A stretch of 64,000 nucleotides of DNA from Alopecurus myosuroides (lineage: Eukaryota > Streptophyta > Magnoliopsida > Poales > Poaceae), in assembly GCA_028641055.1 (NCBI GenBank), contig CM054061.1, positions 56,124,993 to 56,188,992 of the forward strand, read 5' to 3'. The notes under the pieces were generated by a model, which was not told the origin of the DNA, ran no database searches, and saw nothing but the letters and a program-made list of their open reading frames with translations. The position numbers and the translations under genes were made by a program. Of the stretch, positions 56,475-64,000 are shown one piece after another. Within the stretch, counting starts at the first letter, position 1, and every line of letters starts with the position of its first letter.

Positions 56475-58838
56475 TAACACGTCTCAAACTTGTCAATAAT
56501 GTCTGATGATCCATGTTGTTTTCATGTCATATGTTACATATTTCATATACACTTTATGTCATTTTTATGAATTTCCTGGGACTAACCTATTGACAAGATT
56601 CCACAGCAGTTCTTGTTTTCTGTTGTTTTTTGTTTCATAAAATTTATTCTGGAAATATTCTCGAAATTGGACGAAACAAAATCCCGGAGTATTAGAAACC
56701 CGTCACGTACACGGAGTCCGGAGGGGGCCCTGGAGCGCCCACACCATAGGGCGGCGCGCCCCCTGGCCGCGCCAGCTAGTGGTGTGCCCTCCTAGCCATC
56801 CACCGACGTTGCCCTCTCGCCTATTTAAGCTCCTACACTGGTTAACACTAAATACTCGAGCATTTTTCCATGAAAAGTTCCGTAGCCACCGCCATCGTCA
56901 ACCCTAGTTCGGGAGGGTTCTCAAGCTCTCCCCAGGACCCCGCCGGGAGGAGGAATCATCACCGGAGGTCTCTACACCACCATGCCTGCCTCCGGAGTGA
57001 TGCGTGAGTACTTCGTCCTTGGACTACGGGTCCATAGAAGTAGCTAGATAGTTCTCTTCTCCTATTTATGTCTCATGTTTAGATCTTGTGAGCTTCCTAA
57101 CATGATCAAGATCATCTTATTGTAATGATACATGTTGTGTTTGCTGGAATCCGATGAATATTGAATGCTATGTCCAGTGATTTATCAATCTATAATGTTC
57201 TTTCATGTTTATGTTATGTATGATCTTGCATACTATCCGTTATTAGTAGATGCTCTGGCCAAGTTGATGCTTGTAACTCCAAGATGGGGTATTTATGCTA
57301 GACAGTGGGTTTATGCCTCCCTTGCACCCACGCTCGAGTGACAGAAACGTAACGGATGGGGGATGTGATGTTGCCATTAGGGAGAAAACGACGATGTTTA
57401 CATTGTTTATATTACACACTTTGCTTAATGCAATTATCTGTTGTTTGCAACTTATTACCCGAGGTTTGATTGGATGACACTCCGAGGGTGTATTATAAGT
57501 CATAGATGCAGTTGGATAATGGTCTATGAATTTGGTTGTAATGCCCGCATGAATCACATAGTAATCATCATGTCATACATATGCACTACGGTGCAGCCTT
57601 TATATCTGTCAATTGTCCAACTGTAATTTGTTTAGCCAGCATGTTATCTATCTTTTATGGACATACACCACTAGTGAGTTGTGGACCCCGATCCATTTCT
57701 TTACACTGATAATACAATCACTCAATCACTGTTTTCTTACTGCTTTCCTCTCACTCATTGTCATCACTGTTTTCTTTCATCTACTTCAAACAAGTATTGT
57801 TTTGCATACTATATGTCTAATCCTTTGTTTTCAGCAAAACCGGGGAGATTGACAACCTCAGTCCTTCGTTGGGCAAAATAATTTGATTATGTTGTGTAGA
57901 TTACATGTTGCTGCTGAACCGATAATGCGCCCTTCCAACATCAGCTCACAACAACCTTCGGAAATAATTTCTTTATCTTACTGGTTGATTCAATATTGAT
58001 TTATTTCTGAGGGAAAACTTGCTGTTGTGCTCTTTATACCTTTCTTTTGGGATTTCCCAACGAGTGCACTCCTACACCACCAAGTATTTCTGACGTCGTT
58101 GCCGAGGAGGAATAAGATTTCTGTAAGGGGAGTCTCTCACCTCGAATCTATTTACTTTATTTTTGTCTTGCTTAGTTTATTTTATTTTGTCTTGTTTGGT
58201 TCTATATATATATATATAACACAAAATATTAGTATTTATAATAGTTGTTATTTTTGTTACCCTGCTTTTTATTGTTCATCATGTTGCTCCTAAGTTCACC
58301 CTGAAATACCTATTAGTAGGTAGTGGTTCTATACCATTGAAGAATTCTTTAATCATGTAGTAAGCATGAAAACTATGAGGGAAAATCCATAGTAGAACTT
58401 GCTCCAAATTATGAAACTACTGCAGCTTCTTCAGTTCACATGTTAGAACCTAGGTTTGTTAACCTTCACCCCATAATGCAACAATTATTTCTCAACATGA
58501 ATAATACGGAAGATGTTGGAAAAACAATTTTTTATCTTGGTAACCATGCTTAAATAATTTGGAGATGTTTCTATAGAAGTTAGGAAAGTTTTTGGTCATT
58601 TTAATATGCTAGCCTCAAGTGTAGATGTTATTGGTGATTATGAAAAATTAGACAAGACTGAACCTAAAAACAAAGAGTAAATCAAAATACCAATACCCTT
58701 TAAACTTGTAGCACTGCATGAAGTCTTGGAAAAGAATTTTGACTCGATTGTTCCTGAAAACATATTTGATGAAAGTAGTAAGGCTAAAAGCGTTAAGAGG
58801 GAAACATCCGAAACTCATTTAGATAAAATACAGGGCGA
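56475..58838 (+). mobile_element. Athila-like element 5: 5' LTR and truncated gag region
   Basis: The LTR runs from about 56475 (TAACACGTCTCAAAC, first bases mutated from TGATACGTC) to about 58082, 1608 bp, with the same internal landmarks as element 3. A primer-site-like TGACGTCGTTGCCGAGG follows at 58091. The gag region carries scattered remnants (EPRFVNLHPIMQQLF near 58450) with many stops. It ends abruptly near 58838, where GC-rich DNA begins. Confidence 0.7.
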
Positions 58839-59676
58839 GCAGGTCGTGATCGTGCCCTGCCTCGTCTCTCCGCCCTTCGTTGTCTTTGCCCTCGACGAGA
58901 TCGGTTGCGTCCACGCACAAGGCGCCCGGAACGGGTTCGCCATCGTTCTCTTCGGCCACGTTGGCGGCAGTATAATGGCCCGCAAGCTCGGCCGGCATGG
59001 TCTTTACTAGGGGTCTCGCGAGATGCCTCTCCGAAAATCTCTTCCCAACAACCTCAACGTGACTCCCACACCCGGCCCGCCAGAAATCTATATCTATTTT
59101 GTGTATTCCGTATTTTTATGTGCCATCTCGTGTGAACTATGGCCCATTTGTCGTTTAAACAATTTTACTTTGAAATATTTGTGTAGCTACGGATTATGGA
59201 GATGTAGAAAAACAAATTTGGAGAGAGGGGCGTCGGGATGGGAGCAGACCAAACCTGCTGCCCCTCGGATTTTGCTGCACGAACCGTCCCAATTGGACCA
59301 AATCTCGAGGGGCGGGGGGGGGGGGGGGGGCGTTGGGTTTGCTCTTATGCAACATAAGTTCCGGGACAAGTGGCCAGCACATGTGGTTTTTGGTTGTGTT
59401 GTCATGCATTTTGGTACCCCTCTTCGTCTTGAGCGCGTTGGGAAAGTGTAGGGTCTTAGCATAAACATGATACATTTTTCATATTTCTTGGAGAGGTTAA
59501 ATATATATTTTTCTCTTGAGAAGCCAAAGAAATTTAATCTTATACTTGCATCTCAGAAAGATCAAGCATATGATTGATTTTATTTGGCGTTATATAAATT
59601 ATTCAAACCATTGATCTAGGGAAACAATCTCATGTTCTTTATTCATCTAACTAAAAATATATTATTACAAAGATCA
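58839..59676. other. GC-rich fragment with a 17-G run, then 3' flank of gene B
   Basis: 58839-59010 continues the element 5 frame by chance into a short peptide (VVFALDEIGCVHAQGARNGF) of unknown origin. A run of 17 G lies at 59314-59330. From about 59460 the DNA is AT-rich 3' flank of F-box gene B. I see no gene. Confidence 0.35.
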
Positions 59677-61002
59677 TTAAACCACTAAATCTGGACAAAA
59701 TATCCACATTGGCTTGAGGTGGTCGATGCTTCTCGTTGGCCCGCTGAGAGTTTGCGATTTCATGTTGTACTTCTCCCCCGTGTCGATAAAGAGAATAGCA
59801 TCATGGTCCAACGCTTCGCAATTAGAAACAGACTTGCAGAATAATGTGCTGACGAAAAGCGCATCGCCACCTAGGCCACCTGAAACCGGCACCCAGTGTG
59901 CTCCTTCGCTGTCATCCGCCTCGAAAACCTCCACTTTACGAGTGTATGAGTGTCTTCTACCTTGCAGTTGCCGTCTCACCATGAGTAGCTTCCCACGTGA
60001 CTCAACCAGGTGCCTCATGACGGTAAGACCATTGGGTTTGTATGGCACCTCAACATATCTAGAACACGCTACCACATTGTCGCTTGTTTTCTTCTGAAGT
60101 TCATCCACGGCATGCACCGGGGAGTCCCCTTTGCTCATTGCCTCGTTATTATTGTCCTCGTCATTATTCGCTGAATTTTCCTTATCATCATCATCGCTCC
60201 ACACTTCGAACTGATAATCGCCGGGTGGGTGCCTGATGAGGCGCTCGACAGCAATTATAGTGGGTTTTCCATCGGAATCGGGATCAATAGCGAAAGAGAT
60301 GAGGTCCTCGGCCTGAGTGATCCCGTATAATTTGTCCCCAAGAAAAGCAATGTCGACAATGTGGATGAAAGGAGCGGTTCGGCGTTCAGGCACCCACACA
60401 CCCTTCCCTGGCCGGAGTAAGATGAGGGGGCGATCCCGGTCATTGGTCATGAGAGCGACCACGTCACAAGGAGTGGACCTCATGAGCACCTTGCGGACCT
60501 CAAAAAGATCGTTAACATCGCCGATGATCGTGTCCAACTCCGGGAGCGGCACGGTGGTGTTAGTGAAGGGGTTGTGCAACAAGTAGCAACGCATCTTCTT
60601 CACATCGTCGGTGCTGACGAGGGCGAGCCACCCGTCCGTGGAGCCAACGCATCTCGCGTCCTTGGGCAAGGGTAAATAGCCGCCGGACGTGGTGCATGTA
60701 GTGTCACAGAAGGTCATGAAAGAGCCATCCGGCATGACGATCCACGGCAGCTGCCGCGGTGCCGGGAGGTGCTGGCGCATAGCCTGACGCCAGGAGCGAC
60801 ATACCGCGCGGAATCGGGCGCGGTCGGCGGAGCTCCAGGCACGTCGCACCGTCTCGAATCGACCGGCGGAAGAAACTTTACCTAACACTAACAACACCCG
60901 GGAGGAGTAGATCCGATGGGAGGTGAGGAGACGGTCGATGATGAGGTCTAGGATGTTCTGCGGGGCTTCGGACCACACCGCCGGAGTCGACGACGACGCC
61001 AT
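59677..61002 (-). CDS. F-box protein with DUF295 domain (paralog B)
   Basis: An intact 441-aa single-exon frame. The ATG at 61002 (MASSSTPAVWSEAPQNILDL) aligns with the start of paralog A; the longer in-frame extension to 61170 runs into the shared promoter and is probably not translated. The F-box has LDLIIDRLL near residues 17-25 and SSADRARFRAVCRSWRQAMR near 60-79, with the same kind of extra segment as paralog A in between. DUF295 follows: LPWIVMPDGSF, YLLHNPFTNTTVPLPELD, RPGKGVWVPERRTAPFIHIV, an acidic spacer (DDDDKENSANNDEDNN) and GGLGGDALFVSTLFCKSVSN. Both paralogs end LVV. Genes A and B face each other across 7.1 kb of transposon debris. The role is presumably substrate recognition in an SCF complex, target unknown. 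Confidence 0.88.
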   Translation of the reverse strand: MASSSTPAVWSEAPQNILDLIIDRLLTSHRIYSSRVLLVLGKVSSAGRFETVRRAWSSADRARFRAVCRSWRQAMRQHLPAPRQLPWIVMPDGSFMTFCDTTCTTSGGYLPLPKDARCVGSTDGWLALVSTDDVKKMRCYLLHNPFTNTTVPLPELDTIIGDVNDLFEVRKVLMRSTPCDVVALMTNDRDRPLILLRPGKGVWVPERRTAPFIHIVDIAFLGDKLYGITQAEDLISFAIDPDSDGKPTIIAVERLIRHPPGDYQFEVWSDDDDKENSANNDEDNNNEAMSKGDSPVHAVDELQKKTSDNVVACSRYVEVPYKPNGLTVMRHLVESRGKLLMVRRQLQGRRHSYTRKVEVFEADDSEGAHWVPVSGGLGGDALFVSTLFCKSVSNCEALDHDAILFIDTGEKYNMKSQTLSGPTRSIDHLKPMWIFCPDLVV

Positions 61003-61256
61003 AGATCGATGAGCTCTCGATTGCCTAGGCTGTGGCCAAGACCGGTCGGCATAATAAAACAACTCAGGTTCTTGAACGTGACTCCACTCCGATTCGGCGA
61101 AGGCTGGCCCAATGTGGCGGCCCACATGACTTACTGGGCTGACACGAGGAGCTAGGCCCATACAGGTCAAGGGTTTTCCTTTCTGATAAAGATTCTCTTC
61201 AGAACGAAAGCAGTCGAATCAGAAACGGGTTCTCTTCCTTGGCGGCGGCGGCGGCG
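61003..61256. promoter_or_regulatory. Divergent promoter between F-box gene B and the SPB1-like locus
   Basis: The start codons are 254 bp apart on opposite strands. Within 55 bp lie GGCCCA at 61106 and 61119, TGGGCT at 61135 and GGCCCA at 61155. Such site II (TGGGCY) motifs are common in plant promoters of ribosome-biogenesis and growth genes. A TTTTATTATGCC stretch (minus strand, about 61045) could serve as TATA for gene B. Confidence 0.55.
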
Positions 61257-62592
61257 ATGGGGAAGGCGAAGGGGAAGCAGCGGCAGGACAAGTACTACCA
61301 CCTCGCCAAGGAGCAGGGCTACCGGAGCCGCGCGGCCTTCAAGCTGCAGCAGCTCGACGCGCGCTTCCGCTTCCTCGCGACGGCGGGCGCGGTGCTCGAC
61401 CTCTGCGCGGCGCCGGGTGGGTGGGTCCAGGTGGCCGTCAACCGCGCTCCCACCGGCGCCTTCGTCGTCGGCGTCGATCTCGTGCCCATCCGCTCCGTCC
61501 GCGGCGCGCACGCCCTCACGGAGGACATCACCACCACCAGGTGCCGCTCCGCCGTGCGCAGGCTGATGAACTCCTGGGGGGTCGCCGCCTTCGACGTCAT
61601 TCTCCACGACGGCTCGCCCAACGTCGGCGGCGCGTGGGCGCAGGAGGCCACCACGCAGTCCTCTCTCGTCATCGACGCCGTCCGCCTGGCCACCATGTTC
61701 CTCGCCCCCAGGGGCACCTTCGTCACCAAGGTCTTCAGATCTCAGATTACAACGCCATCATGTTCTGCCTTCGGCAGCTCTTCGACAAGGTCGAGGCCAC
61801 TAAACCTGCAGCCAGCCGCGAGTCGTCCGCTGAAATCTACATCGTCTGCCTGAAATACAAAGCCCCTGCACAGATTCAGCCAGAACTCCTCGACATAAAG
61901 CACCTCTTCAGCGTGGATCATTCAGACAAGGACCCCGCTACGGATGTGCTCAGCTCTAAGAAGTCAAAGAAAAGACCTTCTCGTGGTGGCTATGAGCCTG
62001 GTATCACGGTGCTGGAGAAGGTTGGTCTGGCATCAGATTTCATATGGTCCGAGGCCAAGACACCACAGGAATTTCTCGGTTCTGTTACTAAGATCTCTTT
62101 TGATGATCCTGCATCTCTGCCGATCAAGATCATGAGCTTACTACAGAGGAGGTAAAATGCCTCTGTGAGGATCTACAGGTGCTGGACAAAAACAGCTACA
62201 AGCATATCTTGAGGTGGCGTGTTCGCATAAGGAAAGCACTGTCATCATCTTCTTCACAAGTTAAACCAAAGGTTGATGATGCTACTACCGCGGACACCAA
62301 GGTCAAGGATGACGGTCAACTTTTGCATGACATGGAGGAACTGGTGAGTGTCATTGACAGCAAGAAAACGAAGCGTCAGTCAAGACGCCGTGCCAAGGAT
62401 AAATCACACAAGGCAACAGATGTGCAGACTAATGCTACAGAAGATGGTTGTGGCGATGAAGACCAACTGGACGAGATGCTCGATGAGGCTTATGAGCGTT
62501 ATGTGACAAAAAAGGGTGGTGAAGTAACGCAAGAACACAAACGTGCCAAGCAAATTGATGCTGATGCTGATTCGGTAGATGTCTCGTGCTGA
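61257..62592 (+). pseudogene. SPB1/FtsJ-type rRNA 2'-O-methyltransferase-like locus, two 1-nt breaks, truncated
   Basis: SPB1 methylates 25S rRNA in the nucleolus during 60S subunit maturation. From ATG 61257 the frame gives MGKAKGKQRQDKYYHLAKEQ, the SAM site LDLCAAPGGWVQVA (about residues 48-61) and three of the KDKE catalytic residues (K29, D118 in LHDGSPN, K158 in GTFVTKVF). After 61745 the family sequence continues one frame over (DYNAIMF..., with the fourth residue in SSAEIYIVC), and after 62128 it shifts once more to reach TGA at 62590-62592. At both breaks a single G is missing from AGGAT. Total length would be about 445 aa; family members are about 800 and carry a Spb1_C domain, absent here. 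No introns are seen. It is probably a truncated pseudogene; two assembly errors are the alternative. Confidence 0.75.
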
Positions 62593-62615
62593 ATTTTCGC
62601 CTATTGGATAGTATG

Positions 62616-63930
62616 TAGCTCTCTACTGCTGAGTTTTCTTATACGTTTACTACTATGAGCCTTTTATATATGTCAGAAAAAGTTCTATAAGTTGAGTTAT
62701 CTTGTTTTGGACGATTACTGGATTATAATTTATAATACATGGCCTTATGTGTTGAATGCCTAAAAAGAATCGGAAACGGGTGTTGTAGTCTCGACCTAGG
62801 GTTGGGAGAGTACAGCGTACTGTATAGCCTCTTACGTTCTACAATGTTATTTTTTTTTATCTAGGAACTACAATTTCATATTTTCAAAGAAAACAGTAGG
62901 TTGATTGACCTAGAAAATATTTACAGCAAACTTGAAATCCATGTTATATTTTAACCCAAAGGCTGTGTTTCTTTTTATTGTATCTCTTGCAGTGTCCGTC
63001 TAGATTGCAGTTTTTGTGCAATTTTACATTCTCTTTATGCAATTACACTTTTTTAAAATCGGTTGTGATTTCACGAACGCGCAGTAAATTGTGTTCTAGG
63101 CGGTCCCAAATTGTATCTATCAATGCAATGAAACCTAAGCTTTTGATCCTTCAAAATAAGAAAAGGTTTACCTTGCCTTTCTTACAGCAGTTTTGAAAAA
63201 AAAAAACTGGGTTCTGAGCAGATTGGGAAGCCGGCTAAAGCTCAGCACTTCCTTCATCCAGTCGAGTTAGTTTAACTGGCCATGTCTTATACTGAATTTT
63301 TGCTTGTTGGTTAGCTCTCTACCGCTGAAGTTTTGTCTGTCCAGCTAGCCGGCAACCCAGATTGCTAGCCATTTCGTTATACGTCTGCTGTGACCAATTT
63401 CACATCTGTAATAAAAGTACTACAAGTTGCTAACCTAACTTTTTGGTGGACGGTAATTTTATGATTCATGGTCTGTCTGTGTGGAATGCCTCGAAAAACT
63501 AGAAACGGATGTAGGATTAGTACAGACTCGATGTTGGTTGAGAGAGTACAGGGACTGTCTGCCCCCAATCGGTCTATGGAAGACTCCTAGGCATTCCAAG
63601 GATTTTTATTTCAGAAACTCCAGTTTCATAATTTTTTGAATGAAAACGGTCTTATAGACCCTATGCTTGTATTAATAGAATGATTTTTGCACAATAAGTT
63701 GGTAGAAGCTTGACATCCTGTGTTGTATTTAGAACTAAACTGCAATTTGTGTGCAATACACTGTCTTATGCAAATTGCGATTTTAGAAATCCATCTGTGA
63801 TTTCATGAATTCGTAGGCAACGGTGTTGTTGGCGGTCCCAAATTATATCCGTCGATGCAATGAGATGTAAGCTTTGGGGCTTTGAGTAGAAGAAAAGTTT
63901 GACAATACATTTCTTACAGCATGTTGTACT
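62616..63930. repeat. Diverged direct duplication of non-coding DNA (about 600-bp units)
   Basis: 62616-63195 and about 63316-63930 share, in the same order, CTCTCTAC(T/C)GCTGA, CTTATACGT/GTTATACGT, TTGTGTGCAAT-like words, GTGATTTCA(C/T)GAA, GGCGGTCCCAAATT, TATC(T/C)(A/G)TC(A/G)ATGCAATGA, and CTTTCTTACAGCA-like ends. Divergence is substantial. Neither unit holds a gene. They directly follow the SPB1-like locus. Confidence 0.65.
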
Positions 63931-64000
63931 CATACGTAAAAATCACAGTAACTGAAAAGTATTCTTACAAACAATGAAGTACAGTTCCTTGATTCCCTCC

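Noticed and set aside
58726..59010. 94-codon ORF as a gene
   Set aside because: It runs from the element 5 gag region into unrelated GC-rich DNA at about 58838, so it is a chance fusion across a junction.
61003..61170. N-terminal extension of F-box paralog B
   Set aside because: Paralog A begins at the equivalent of 61002, and the extension overlaps the divergent promoter motifs.

Overview
The window looks like intergenic-rich nuclear DNA of a large-genome pooid grass, most likely Triticeae (wheat, barley, Aegilops or rye). The reasons are the nested grass transposon families, the CACTA termini carrying TTTAGTCCCGGTT-type subterminal repeats, Stowaway MITEs with CTCCCTCC ends, Athila-like LTRs starting TGATAYGTC, and plant introns. 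Family names rest on recognised motifs only; no database search was possible. I see no tRNA, rRNA or CRISPR array.

Layout. 1-6944 is the right-hand part of a CACTA transposon holding a short ORF, several tandem repeats, two perfect hairpins and a broken multi-exon gene ending in a Ulp1/C48 protease domain. It is inserted in a Tat-lineage Gypsy retrotransposon (6945-15917, minus strand), which also carries a spliced antisense gene on the plus strand. 17100-21320 is a decayed MULE transposase gene (minus) interrupted by a solo LTR with an exact 5-bp target duplication. 21883-26292, 31115-33015, 35156-40418, 40419-45517 and 56475-58838 are five pieces of Athila-like, apparently non-autonomous LTR elements. 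Two of them meet tail to tail and form a large foldback. LINE fragments lie at 45530-46876 and 54740-55740. A 986-bp near-identical tandem duplication occupies 46448-48421, followed by an isolated Copia-type LTR (48316-49513). 49845-50885 holds two related MITEs, each with a Stowaway nested in it.

Host genes. Four loci look like non-transposon genes. They are an intronless acidic protein with repeated SxKPC motifs (28559-29263, +), two paralogous F-box/DUF295 genes facing each other (51170-52531, +; 59677-61002, -), and an SPB1/FtsJ-type rRNA methyltransferase-like locus (61257-62592, +) that has two 1-nt frame breaks and lacks the usual C-terminal domain. The second F-box gene and the SPB1-like locus are divergent and share a 254-bp promoter with four GGCCCA/TGGGCT motifs. 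The region between the two F-box genes is filled with transposon debris, as if an old inverted gene pair had been pushed apart. Past the SPB1-like locus lies a diverged direct duplication of non-coding DNA.
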